Origin: Brachyhypopomus gauderio | Taxonomy: Eukaryota > Chordata > Actinopteri > Gymnotiformes > Hypopomidae | Length of the DNA: 64,000 nucleotides | NCBI RefSeq assembly: GCF_052324685.1 | Contig: NC_135211.1 | Location: 3,462,497 to 3,526,496, forward strand | Direction: 5' to 3' | In this document: positions 1 to 22,323 of the stretch, in pieces | How positions within the stretch are numbered: the stretch's first letter is position 1 | Layout of the letters: the number at the start of each line of letters is the position of its first letter | The notes under the pieces: generated by a model | Told to the model about the DNA's origin: nothing | The model's input: only the letters and a program-made list of their open reading frames with translations | The model's database searches: none | Position numbers and translations under genes: made by a program

Positions 1-15
1 GAGGGGGGGTTGTGG

Positions 16-8531
<8,516 letters not shown>

Positions 8532-10199
8532 GGTCTACGTGGCTGGCAGAATTTATTCATTTCTTTGAGTGGTCCGGAATAAATGACATTACAGGTTGCC
8601 TTCGAAGACGAAATAAGTATCTTGGGTTTTACAGGAGGCATGCCCTAACATAAAACTCTCCTTAGTGCAAAGAATTGACAGTGGTACCCAAGGCGGTGCA
8701 TGATTTTGGCACCATGGTAAAACGCATTTTCACAAACGCTCAAACCCATCTAAAGCATTTTCAGTCTCATTCAAACTGCAGATCGGTTGCAATGGCATAA
8801 AACATCATTTAAAACTAATATCCTACACAGTAACGCTATGTGGTCCTCATCTAATAACTGTAAAGCACAGATGTTTATCATAAACGTTTCTACAATTAAA
8901 TTAAAAAGTGACCACAACCCGAGCGTACCTGTCACTCCGTATGAGTTGTCAAGGCAGAGGATCAGATATGTCCACCAGCTTCTCCAAAAAGCGCTCACAC
9001 CCCTCCCACTTCCCCTAGTTGATGGGCGCCAATGACAAGAAGAAATTAACGGTGCGCAAAACGAATCCTTCACGTAAACATACAGCCTTCCACTGGGTAC
9101 ATCGAATAAACGCTAAAAATAACTCTCGACTTCATCCTAATTCATGAAATGTGCAAAGATAGTAGAAAATTAACGCGTTTGTTATTGGAGTAATCGTGTT
9201 CTATACCCGCGCGACTCTCTGTAAGAAATAAAAACTGCGCTTGAAATATGCTGGTTTCCTATGTGAATAAAGGCCTTGACTGTTTAAGCATTAATCCGGA
9301 ACAGGTTTCCCTCATAGCCGAGATGACACGGGGCTGATGATGGGCTACGAGTCAAAGCCGCAGACAGGAAACAACTAGCGGAAGATTTCAGCTGCGCGCT
9401 GCACGGCCAGAGAGTTGCGCAATAAGCGCACGAGGCTGTGTGACCTTTGGGTGGCAGATGTGGGCACTTCGATATACGATTCACATACTTTTACTCATAT
9501 TGACGTTTGCGTTTTTATGTTTGTCTATTGTTTTGTTTAACAAATAATCTGAAAATTTTCCTTCATTTAAAAGAATCATGGCCCTAGATACACACTGTAA
9601 AACACAATTAAAAGCAGCATCATACTGTCATTCTTAAAAAACAGTTTCCAACTGTAAAAACAATTGTGGTTGTTAATAAGTCAATTTTGCATGCTTTCAA
9701 GTAAGATTGCTGAATTCGGTGGTATGCAGTTTGTCAAACTGAAGTTGTATGCAGTTTTTTATATGCAATGTCAGCTGTATTACAAAACAACTTTGGAAAC
9801 TGTGGAGGTGGCCATATAGCAGACTACTCATCTAAACTGGCTAGTCATCTATCTAAATAATCACTTCATAAAATACCACGCTAATTACATATCTACATGT
9901 TGGGACTATTTATTTACAGTTTACAAGTACTGAATTACGTTTACTGAATTGGTTTAATGGTGGGGGGTATAAGGTAGCTAACATTAAAATGTGTAATGTT
10001 ATTTATTGGTAGTTATTTATTTGTAGTTATTTATTGGTTGTGTGTAGTAGATAGAAGATAGAATTCCATTTGCGTTTATCTTTCCATATACCGTACACAA
10101 AATACAGCTTTTTTTTGTTATATTTGTTATAGGTTTTTGAAATGTATTTTTTGTATTGTATTTTTTGCAGATGGTTTTGCAGATGGAAGATGAAAGATA

Positions 10200-10240
10200 A
10201 TATAATTCAATTCAATTCAATAAGCTTTATTGGCATGACC
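10200..10240 (-). mobile_element. 3' tail of a LINE or SINE, minus strand
   Basis: A tandem ATTCA repeat followed by ATAAGCTTTATTGGCATGAC looks like the tandem-repeat tail of a fish non-LTR retroposon in reverse orientation. Its body to the right cannot be recognised. Confidence 0.4.
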
Positions 10241-10650
10241 ATATCCAGTTACAGTATTGCTAAAGCAGTGGTATCGTTCAACATAAATAAATCATTGAAA
10301 AATATGAACAATTCTAATTATGATGAACTTGATAATAATATAAGGAGAGGAAAAGAAATAAATAGATAAATAAAAATGTAAGTGTTTACAAACAGGACAT
10401 TACAGTTTGTTTGTGTGTGTGCGTGTATGTGTGTGTGAGCGTTTGTGTGTGTTTGTGTGTGTGCGTGTGTGTGTGTGCGTGTGTGTATTGTCTTTTGTGT
10501 TATTTGTGATCAGTGTTTATGGTTTTGTGTTCAAACAGGGACGACTTAATACCCTGAATTTTCCACATTGAGATAATGGCTTCATTCTTTAAATGTGATA
10601 TATAATACAAATACAAATGAGTTAGAATGAGATTGACCTGTAAATATGAA

Positions 10651-10652
<2 letters not shown>

Positions 10653-10733
<81 letters not shown>
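10653..10733. repeat. (AT)n microsatellite, about 40 units
   Basis: A pure self-complementary AT tract of about 80 bp. Confidence 0.97.
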
Positions 10734-10736
<3 letters not shown>

Positions 10737-11960
10737 ACAATATGTACTCAAACTGTTCCAATATTTTTCATTTACGTTTAATTGTATTGAGACAGGGGAT
10801 GTTGGCACAGCAGAAAAAATTTTGTTTACAAATATCTTTTACAACTGTCAGGAAACGTTTACGTAATCCTTTATAATAATGTAACTTCCTGTTCATTTCC
10901 GTAGTAGGGTACTGGTGGTTTTTCAGTACCTTCCTTCCAACTGTGTAAGGATTTAACAAAATTATACTTCATTATACGAAGAATTAAAACCAGTATTCTT
11001 GGTTTTCTCTGGAGTCTGTTTATACACAATGTAAGGCAGCCGCATGTGTTGTTTAATTTGTGTCTGTTCATGTCCCAGATGCAGAAACTATGGTGTGTTC
11101 TGAGGGAGAGTGGTGGAATGAACACAGGACAACACCTTTGTTTGTTTGTCGTTTCTCAGAGTTCTCTTCTTTCTTCCATCCATCCCTTGCTCCCAGTGAG
11201 CAGCTGCCTCTCTTTCTTCACGCGCCCTACCTCCATGGCCCCATCACGCCAGGCCACCTCCCTCAGGTAAACCAGAGACCGCCAGGCACGCCCTGGCCAG
11301 GAAAGACCCCGGATCACCTTACGGCCTACCTGAAAAGATCCTTTTAAAACAGCAGGCACATTGCTCCCTATTGTACCCAAATAGTCCGGGGAGCAGACCT
11401 TCGCCAGACCTTTAAGATTGATCTGCAGCCACACAGACGGAGCGCGGAGAAGCTAGGCGGCGGTTAGCTCGCCAGAGTAAGCTTTAATTTAGGGTTATAG
11501 TTGACGAGGCGCGACTGGCACCGGGGTTTGACACTGCAACCAGCAAACGCGGGGCCTCGGGAAGGATGGAGATCACTGGCTGTGCGTCTTCAGCTCGCTA
11601 GAAATTGCCATTATGCGAAGTTGTAAAATGTCCACGTTTTGCGGAATTTTCTTGTTGTAAATGAAATTGTATACAGCAAAGGTGACTGCTAAGCTACTGA
11701 ACACCTTGCGAACACAAAAACCTAGGTCATATGTGTTAGTCAAAATGTATTACTCACTCTGATTCATCTAACAGTAAAGCAGCGATCAAAACACACAAAT
11801 GTTCAGCCCAATTTGCTAATACTCACATACACCATTTCAAAACTTATTTGTATTTTACTAAACAACATGTAAAGATGCCTAAAGCATTCTAAAAGACAAT
11901 GGTTGACTGAGATTACGTACAGTGGCATCTCAAATGAAGTGTGTGGTAATCCCAGCCTCT

Positions 11961-11989
11961 GGATTACTGGGATTACTGGGATTACTGGG
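11961..11989. repeat. Short tandem repeat, 9-bp unit
   Basis: Three tandem copies of GGATTACTG. Confidence 0.85.
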
Positions 11990-12098
11990 CTGCTGTTGCA
12001 CAAATGCCAGACTGTACAGACCAGTACGCTGCTCCTGTTGCCCAACGGCCTCTAGAGAAGGGAGGGATGGGGCAGGTGCAGATAATGTGACATTTCAC

Positions 12099-12159
12099 AA
12101 ACACACACTCACTCACACATACACATACACACACACACACTCACACATACACACTCACT

Positions 12160-12210
<51 letters not shown>

Positions 12211-12287
12211 ACACACACACACACACTCACACATACACACACACACACACACACTCACTCACACACACACATACACACACACTCACA

Positions 12288-12325
<38 letters not shown>
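12099..12325. repeat. CA-rich microsatellite with TCAC and TACA interruptions
   Basis: More than 200 bp of (CA)n with regular ACTC and ACAT interruptions. Confidence 0.95.
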
Positions 12326-12326
<1 letters not shown>

Positions 12327-13215
12327 AGAATGGTATGTCTCATGGCATTCACGCATGGAATGTCTTCTGTGCCTGTACTCTGAGGGGGGGGGGGGATCTG
12401 AGGGGGGTTCTTTTACCTCACGGAGGTAGAACCATTGTGATCGCTGTACGTATGAGTCACCGTCTGTCCTGGAGGGGACGGATGCTCTGAGCCCGGACGC
12501 TGCTGTATGGGAATCTCTGGGACATATCAAGGCGTACCCAAAGATTCTGTCATAGGGTTGAGATCATGTGATCATGTCATGTGCTTTGACTGAATGGGTA
12601 AAGCAAGTCTGTACTGTATGCATAACAGATTATGTTTTTGGATATTTTTTACTTTTCTATATAATTTTTATTCATTTGTTGTGTGAATGTGATTCTGTCT
12701 TGACAAAAAAGAAACTTTCAAATATGAATCATGATGACCCAAACAGATTCAAACAGGATAACAGAATGACAAAAAGCTCATTAGTTAATCACTTTTGGAC
12801 TACCTTCATAAATTGAGACTTAAAAAAACTATTTAGTCGATTTTTAGCGAATTAACTGAATTCTTAGAAAACCCTTTAATTTGTCAGAGTTCAGCTTCTC
12901 TGCTTCAGGCTATGTTGTGAATCACCATGTTAATCCCTCCGAAAAGAGAAAGTGGCACTGTGTGTGTGTGCATGTGTGTGTGTTGAGCCCTGCAAGGATT
13001 AGCTGACCCATATGTGGGAAAGGGCTCGGAAGAGAGGAAAGAGCCGTGTGGGTCTCAGCTGTGCCAGACTGACGGAGTTTGGGTTTAAGATCTTGACAAT
13101 CCCCCCTCTCATATCCACCTACCACCAGAGGCTGGATCTAAGTATGTATCATGTAGCCACAATGCTACAAGGACCACACACACTGTAAAGAGCTAAATGT
13201 GTGAGCCTCAGGATG

Positions 13216-13334
13216 ACCACTCACTGGCTCACTCATTCACTCACTCTTTCACCCTCTCATTCACTCACTCACTCCTTCACCTTCTCATTCACTCACTCCC
13301 TCACTTCTTCATTCACTCAATGCCTCATTCACTC
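13216..13334. repeat. Imperfect (TCAC)n and (TCAT)n tract
   Basis: Tandem CTCACTCATTCACTC-like units. The second Tc1 copy inserted at its right edge, just as the first sits at the edge of a GT tract. Confidence 0.85.
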
Positions 13335-13337
13335 ATA

Positions 13338-14953
<1,616 letters not shown>

Positions 14954-16137
14954 TACATTCACACCTTCATGGGTTCATTCACTAACTGCAGTCCAAATCA
15001 ACCCCAGAACCTGCTGCACATGGCTAATGTAAAGAAACACATTTGAATTTGTTTATCTATTTAGTTATATAATATAATAATAATATAATATAAACAAAAT
15101 ATTAAAAAGTAGTTTTTCTTAGGTTTTTGTTGCTGCTGTGTTATGTCTCTCATCATGATTACAACAGTGTGTCGAAAGGTTTCACTTCTCGTTTAAATCC
15201 AACATGCAGTTGTGGTGACTCATATTTTAAATAAAGTGATTTTGGTAGCAGCATAGAATTAAATAAAAATAAAAAGCCATGGCCTCTACAAGACTCACCT
15301 CACCCACCCATTGACAAAGTTCCTAACCCATTCATCTTTCCTAAAGCCAACCAAGGAATTCATTTCAACCTCAACGTAGAAGGACTACGATTGTCACTCC
15401 TGCTGCAAACGCATATTCTAATGGCACCTGCTGGGTATATATGCAAAAGAACGCTTAGCTATGCTGTCAGAGTCGTGTTTTAGCTGAAGTAATGATTTAG
15501 CTGTCTGAGGATTTACATATTAAGCAGTGCTTTATTAATATCCATTAATTCACTTTGGGGAGTCAGAGTGGTCAACAGGTAAAAAAGGAGTTCTTACAGG
15601 AGCCAGCTAGCTAGCTAGCCTGTTACAATTACTAGTGTCCCTACGCTTTATGAATGTGTATATTTGGATATGGTGTTCCATATCTGATCCTCCTGTTAGT
15701 ATCTTGTGTCCCACTGCTATGTGCTGGAATGTCCCAGGGGCGTCTGTGCACAGCCTGTGTCTGCGGCCCTGTCTCTATTGATCCTGCATTCAGAGCGTGT
15801 TCGTGTGCTGCCATGATTAGTGGCTGTGTGACAGGACAATCATGGACAAGCGTGTATGTAATTATAAGACCAGAAGATATTTGGTTCTATTTTAGAGCTT
15901 ATGAGATTCACGTATTTAATTAAAATGCTGATTTTGTCTCTGAAACGTTTGAAGGAACAGATAAACACTTTTGCGAATGTTTATAAACGTTTTGCATATG
16001 ACAAAACCGCAGGTCTCTCATGCTGTCGGGTAGCTCCATTGATACTTCGACGTTCCATTCCACACGTTGGCTCTGACAGTTTGCAGGACGCATGATGGGA
16101 ATGCATGCCATGCGGGAATTTAGTATCTCGCTGCTGT

Positions 16138-16174
16138 ATAAGATCATTATATGATGTCTATATAATGATCTTAT
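16138..16174. repeat. Perfect 15-bp inverted repeat (hairpin)
   Basis: ATAAGATCATTATAT at 16138-16152 is the exact reverse complement of 16160-16174, with a 7-base spacer GATGTCT. Confidence 0.9.
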
Positions 16175-16769
16175 TTATTTTAAATGCTTTACAGTAAAGA
16201 TGAACTGGAACCTTAAATGTGTAAGAAAACCCAACAAAACAAGATGTCCCCGTCCAACAACAATGATCGGTGGATGGCAGTATGTCTCTTTCAATACAGA
16301 GGTGTTCCGCAAAGCACAAACGCATTGTGGTTCTATCCACCGGGCATTGAAATTGGTAGTGTACGGAATACACGTAGCACCTATGAACTAAATTGGTTTG
16401 TCTTGTGTATGAACGTTCCTTCTGCTCATCTTTCTGTTTTAATGACGGTGACAGTTTCGCTCGTGTCTCTACAGTGGGGGCCCGTGGGTCCCTGTGGCCC
16501 TGTCGCTGTGCAGCAGTGCACGACATGATCGATAATTTAACGTAACAAATAATATATTCACATTTTCCTTTTATTACAAATGTCTGACCAACTCATCACT
16601 GCCTGATATATTCCAAACATCTTCCATAAAGCCAGTATGTCTCCTAGTGGTCTGTGTTTGGTGAACATGGGGCCAGTCAGCCTATGAGCAGTATACACAC
16701 ACTTCTCACAAAAAGTGAGATTTGGGTTTTGGGTGAAATTTCAGGATGAACCTAAAATGTACTCTAACC

Positions 16770-16772
<3 letters not shown>

Positions 16773-16843
<71 letters not shown>
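16773..16843. repeat. (GA)n microsatellite
   Basis: About 35 pure AG units. Confidence 0.97.
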
Positions 16844-16846
<3 letters not shown>

Positions 16847-17747
16847 TGGATGAAGAGAGCCAGCACTGGTAACACACGCATACCCACACCAATTTTTAGT
16901 CTACCCGGGTAGTGAAGACACCAGTGGGGAACCATTAGGGCCCTCTACGCCCTCTCAGAGGGCCTAAAGTATTCTTAAAACATAAATATATAATATAATT
17001 TATCCAATTTTATTTTATCTACTTACAGTTTGACAATCGACATCTAAACAATTACAGAAATATAAGCAAATAAATTATTCACCCGTGTCTATTCAATCTG
17101 TGTTGGAAGGTGAGGGGTTGAGTGGAAGCCTGTGAGCCTGTGTCTCCCCCTATCAGGACTGTGACGCCCGCTGTTCGTTTACAGAGGGCCTGGCAGTTAT
17201 AATTCAGCGCAATACCAGTTTCAAATGACAGCAAAATTGACCAATCATATCTTCTCTCTTAGTGGGCGGGCTTAACTGTATGATAATTTCTGCCCGTTGT
17301 GGTGATGCTAGCTGTCGTTAGCATACCACCGCTAGCTAGTTTCGATTCAGTCCTTTGATGTCCTCGTGCGCGTTGTTTACATATTCCGCTTCCGAGGAAC
17401 ACGGAGCTGTGAACTTTATTTTGTTGGAACCTTATTTTGCTTAAGAAGTTATCTAGTACAGATATTATTGTTTATTGCGTTATCACCTGCTTATGGATCC
17501 TTCTCTACCCTCGAGTTCGCCCGTTACATACCCAATGAGTTCCAACCACTGGTTCCAATGCCAAGTCCAGTGTTACACCAGATTCTCTGACCGTTGAGTT
17601 TTGTGACCACAGACTATTTCAGTTTCTGTTCACAGGCACGAGCACTTTACGAATGCTACGTAATCCACGCTCATGCGCTTTCTTTTCTCGTTTTGTTGGT
17701 GTCCACGAGCCAAAAGATGACATGTTTATATTTACATTTTATTGTCT

Positions 17748-17790
17748 CTTAATTACATATATGTAATCTTAATTACATATATGTAATTAA
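17748..17790. repeat. Tandem 20-bp palindromic repeat
   Basis: Two direct copies of CTTAATTACATATATGTAAT, each itself almost palindromic (ATTACATATATGTAAT). Confidence 0.9.
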
Positions 17791-18933
17791 GTACTTAAAA
17801 AAGACTTAATATCCCCTCACCATTGCAGCCAACTGGGGTCACCAATTCTGACGGCCGCCATCAGAATATGTGACCCCTCTGAATCTCCAGGTAGCAATAG
17901 TACACCGTGACCCCACAATAACAGAAAACAATGAAAAAATAACCCTAACCTTTTATTTAGTCTATATTTAAACATTGTATCCAAATGTTTAGAATTACCA
18001 TTCATAATGACAGCATCTTACAGAGCTTGCTTACGATGAAGCTTGCTATTTTCGTGTAAAAAATGCTGGTTATTATATCCTTAATTCGGATCATGTCACA
18101 GGTCTTTGGTTTGCAGGATGGGCCGTGTGTGTATGTGTGTGTGAATGGTCATACCCATTGTGAGGAACAAATCAATCACAAGAACAATATGCCTATTCGA
18201 GTTTAAAACTGTGTTGTGTAGGATTCACTTACTCTCCAGCCTCCATGCAATCCTCATAAATGCATCACATACTGGCATTGCCAATGTATCTGCACTGCTA
18301 CAGTTAATTTACCAGAACAATCAAACTAAACATTTTGAGAGTGTGGAATAAAATGTGGAATAAATCGTGCGAAAACAGGTCAACCTGTTTAGCCTATCAA
18401 TTAAATGACTAACATGTTTTGCTGTGCTTTAGAATAAGTTAGATTAGTTTAGAATAAGGATGTTTACTTTCTGTGTAACAGCCAGGTTGGTCTTGTGTAA
18501 CCACTAGAGGGAGCCAAACAGCTACCTCAAGGATAACTCACAGCACCACTTAGGTATTTCTCTCAGTGCTAGGTGCTCGTGGGTTATCAAAGTTCTGACA
18601 CAGATCAGATCAAACCCCTTCAATCTTGCTCTTGGAGTTCCTCTAACTCTGTGAGGTCTTTCCCTTAGAGGGAAATCATGGCTTTTAAGTTGGGGCTCGG
18701 TGTTTCATGGGGCAGTCAAGCCTTTGGCCAGCTCTGCACTGAGGTTTTACTGCCAGGTAGTGTCTGACCAGGTTAAGCTCTTGTCATCTGTCACTGAAGT
18801 CTGTCAGTCCTGGGGCTCCAAAAGTCTTCTTGGATGTAGCAGATTTTTGTCAAATGCTACACTGATTTGAAGCAGCTGAATATTCTTTGAATTTGGAGCT
18901 TGGTTAATCTGTCTTTGATGATATGGTTTAGTG

Positions 18934-19218
18934 CAGGGGTCAGCAAGCTATGGCACATGGCACAAAAAATTAATAATAAAAAATCTCAGACAGACAATCG
19001 AAATCGCTCCTCAACGCTCTGCTCTCGACGGAGGCGATTATACTTGGCGATTGATCGCGATATAATACTTAATTTGTGTTCATTTACACCCCCCCCCCAT
19101 ATCGACAATTTAAACTTGCTAACCACCTCCGCTCCAATTTTATTTGTTGATAGTGTCACACTCATTGACTACACATGTTAAAGTTGGCACTCCATCTCTC
19201 AAAGGTTGTCGACCCCTG
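18934..19218. mobile_element. hAT-type MITE, 285 bp
   Basis: It starts CAGGGGTCAGCAA and ends GTCGACCCCTG, giving imperfect terminal inverted repeats. Flanks are GTTTAGTG (18926-18933) and GTTTAGCG (19219-19226), an 8-bp duplication with one change, the hAT hallmark. No coding capacity. Confidence 0.85.
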
Positions 19219-19276
19219 GTTTAGCGTATTCCACCAGTTTGGAGAGTTGTGGCCTAGAGGCAGAGCCGGAGTGGCT

Positions 19277-19548
19277 AGGGTTGCCACCTAGGTCTGACAA
19301 AAAACAAGGACACTGTCATACGCGAACGTAAATTGTTAACGGGGGGTGTTGAACGTAAAATGTTTAAAATGGACACAGCGAGAAAAAAAGACGGCTTTAA
19401 AGTGTGTAGAAACAGTCTAAATAGTCGTTTGAACTAACCTAGTGAAAACCGGGATATTAAATGATTTTTTTTTATTGCCGGGACCGAATATTAAAAAGAA
19501 GGAAAACCGGGACAGTCCCGGGAAAACCGGGACAGGTGCCAACCCTAG
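19277..19548. mobile_element. MITE with AGGGTTGCC ends, 272 bp
   Basis: AGGGTTGCCACCT at the left mirrors AGGTGCCAACCCT at the right. The flank GAGTGGCT appears at 19269-19276 and again at 19549-19556. If the ends are drawn as CTAGGG and CCCTAG the duplication shortens to 6 bp. Contains a tandem CCGGGAAAACCGGGACAG near the right end. Confidence 0.8.
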
Positions 19549-19750
19549 GAGTGGCTAATAGGGAGATTTGGGAGGATTCCCGATGGGCCGGCTCATGTCA
19601 GTCTCTAGTTTGGGCCGATTGGGATGGAAAAATAATTTTGGGCCGGATTTAGCCATGAAACTCACGGGCTGAAAAAGTTGCCCACTCCGGCCCTGCCTAG
19701 AGGGGCAATGTAATTTTTTGTAGATTAAAAAAAACTAATTTCTTGCATTA

Positions 19751-20877
19751 AGCTGGGCGTACACTGTGCGATTTTTGGTCCATTTTCAGCCGATTTTTCA
19801 CTCGTGCGACTATTTTTGCGATCGGGCTGAGTTTCGGCTCAATCGCGTGTCGTGCATCGTACAGTTTACACAGGTAAACGAGGAGCGATTCACACCTCAC
19901 GACCAACTCCCGATCAGAAATCGCAGCGTCGCAAGAATATCAAACATGTTTGAAATTCAGATCGTTCCTCGTGAGTGTCGCACTGTTGAAGCAGCTCCAC
20001 GAGCCGACTCTCCGCAACCTCTCACACTGCGCATGCGCGAACGGCAGAAGAGGACGTAAAATCCTGTATGTGTGTGCGCGCGCATGTGCGAGTGAATTTC
20101 TTTTTTGATGAAATCATTGAAATATTGTTTGATTAGCAAGCAATATTTGCTAGTTGCAAATATACATAATAAAACACAAGTTAATGGTACTTTTTCAGTG
20201 AATGAGGTGAAAACCCGCGTCTGCCCAGCCATTTCTTTGTCCATGCACGTCGCCTTTTTAAAAGTGTTTCTAGACACATAATGGCACAAATTGCCAAGGC
20301 AGCGCGTTTTTTTTGTGGACATTTCAGGTGAGCGGCTCTCCACATCCAGGCTCTTATGCTTTTTCTTCTCCCGTTTTTATGATGCAGTTCCGGATACAAG
20401 AGTCCGATATGTGGTGTATAGTGTGAGCAGTCAGGTCACATGAGAGCGTCGGGTCGTATAGTGCAGGGTTGCCAACTTTTGACGTACGCTTGGAGTGAGA
20501 TTTTAACCTGGAGCCGGTGGCGAGTGTATTTTGTTGAGCGGGGGGGGGGGCGAACGAAAAATGGACACAGATTCAGCGTTATATGGCCGGTGGATGGCGC
20601 CAGAGCTAGCGAACTAGTAACGTATTGAATCATATATGTGGATCTGAGGTAAATAAACTGGATATTTTTTTCGGCGTGAGATATCGGAAGTGTGGCGTGA
20701 GAGCGTGTGAAAATGGTCAAATGCGTGTGTCTCACGTTCAATGCGTGAGAGTTGGCAACCCTGTAGTGTGAGTATATGAATCGTGAGCTGTGAACTTTTA
20801 AACCCTGCGATTTAGTCGTACAGTTTGAGCTGGAGCTGAGTACACGATTTAAAATATCGTACAGGGTACGCCCAGCT
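19751..20877. mobile_element. MITE with AGCTGGGCGTACAC ends, host of a nested MITE
   Basis: The left end AGCTGGGCGTACACTGTGCGA pairs with the right end TACAGGGTACGCCCAGCT. Internal inverted segments repeat the ends (CGATTT, ATCGTACAG). The target duplication is unclear: TTA on the left and TGA on the right. A second MITE interrupts it at 20464-20763. Without that insertion it is about 830 bp. No transposase is visible. Confidence 0.75.
20464..20763. mobile_element. CAGGGTTGCCAAC-type MITE nested in another MITE
   Basis: Terminal repeats CAGGGTTGCCAACT and AGTTGGCAACCCTG are almost perfect. TAGTG flanks both sides (5-bp duplication). Its sequence matches both ends of the expanded element at 45403-47582, which lies in the opposite orientation, and its centre contains the G run that corresponds to the place where the other copy expanded. 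Confidence 0.85.
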
Positions 20878-21462
20878 TGACACAGGAAGGTGTCTGTTAT
20901 GTTTCAATTTGCTCTGGAAGTCCTCACTTGGGAATGAAGTTCAGCACAAGCATTTCAGCAGATATCATGGAAGTGCCTGTTGCTGTTAGATAAGCCTCTA
21001 TTCAGAACAAAAATTTGTTAGAAAGCACCAAAACATCTTGTTTTCCATCACACATTTAGGGTTGGAGCTAAAGCATGCAGTGCAGGTCTAGGGCATCCCT
21101 GGTGTAATCAGTTCAACAGTCAATCTTCAGAGAATCCTCTCCTCAGGAACCAGTGTCAGCACAAATGTGGATGAGTTATTCATGGGTGTTTTTGAATCTG
21201 AGTGATTAAAACCTACAGCCAGATACCCAGTGCCTGTAGGCCTACCTGATGGATTATGTCTCTGGTTTAGCAGTGCAGACACTGCATGTGCACATTTGAC
21301 TGTTACAGACTATTACAGCCAGAGTTCAGGGTACAAAATCCAATAGAGCATGATGTGTGGCATGTATGTCCCAACTCAGACCACATATGACATTATTAAC
21401 CCATAGACCTCCTGAACTAAGATCTTGCAAGTTTTGCTAAGCGTAAAGAGGCCTAGGGCTGG
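20878..21462. other. Unique-looking non-coding sequence
   Basis: No open frame, repeat or exon that I can support between the MITE cluster and the start of the duplicated sulfotransferase unit. Confidence 0.5.
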
Positions 21463-22323
21463 GGCAGTAACAGGTCTGACTTCAGCTGCTCAGAAGCAGT
21501 CTGCATGACATTACTGTGACGGGGTCATGTTGCCCAGGGATCTTTAAGCAGATTGTAAACGGCTTGGGGAAAGGCAAGATAAGAATGAACTGAAGGCGTA
21601 CAGTAATGGTTACATATTTATATGCCCTTTATTTTGTACCCACATGACCTGCACACTTGATGAGCTTTATGGCGGTCTATATTTTGCTTATAATGAGCAA
21701 GTTGTTCAGAGTTGTTTAATGACTGAAAACTTTCACGAGGATTCTACACTCTAAAAGGAAATGTGTTTAAAATAACACAGACTGTGTTGAATTTTAACAT
21801 TTAAAGCATTTATAGTGCAGTTTTTTGAACTCTTCAATGAAGCCAGAATATGAAACCTCTGAACTGAGAGACAAACCATTCAGCAACATGGCTGCATTAA
21901 GGCAAAAGGTGAAACCAGGAATGAAACGTGCAATCATTTCAACAACTTACGTTTTTGTTACATTGTATGGCTGTGTTTATTTAGTTATAATGAATTACAG
22001 TAACAATCATATTCAAATATAAAATCAAAATTTGCTTTGTATGTGATGGCTGACAAATGATGTTTTAAGGCAAAGGGGCGTTTCATATTCTTAAGGTTAC
22101 AAAGCCTGCACTGAATTTATTATCTCTGTTTCTCAGTTACATAACATATTCCACGAAAGACATCTGCAGGTTTAAAGGACAGCAGTACAATCTACAACCT
22201 AGAAAGTTAATGATTAACATGAAAATAAGAAGGGGAGGGGTGTAACTTGAAGAGACTATAGTATACTACTTTCTCAACAAAACTAACATGAACTTCCCAC
22301 AAATTTGAAACTATCCCAGAGAA

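Larger units (their letters stand above)
8532..13337. other. Non-coding region upstream of fringe
   Basis: The first 900 bases (8532-9480) presumably hold the fringe promoter and 5' UTR; a GC-richer patch at 9290-9470 is the best candidate, but I see no clear TATA box. Another GC-rich patch lies at 11200-11570 with short open frames that match nothing I recognise; it could be an unannotated first exon or promoter. The rest holds microsatellites and a retroposon tail, listed separately. I see no supported gene. Confidence 0.5.
14956..18925. other. Non-coding region, no supported gene
   Basis: Short open frames (for example 15654-15923 and 16158-16526) show no recognisable domain, no splice structure and no codon pattern. 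The patch 16930-17600 starts with AGGGCCCTCTACGCCCTC and contains GGGCGGGCTTAACTG; this looks like a worn DNA-transposon end, but I cannot assign it. Two hairpin-type repeats and a GA tract are listed separately. Confidence 0.5.

Noticed and set aside
12255..12530. Possible exon on the minus strand (QRSQWFYLREVK)
   Set aside because: A donor-like GTAAAA follows, but no family is recognised, the rest of the frame is repeat, and no partner exon is seen.
16158..16526. 122-codon frame on the minus strand with many Cys
   Set aside because: No domain, opposite frames equally open, and no splice context.
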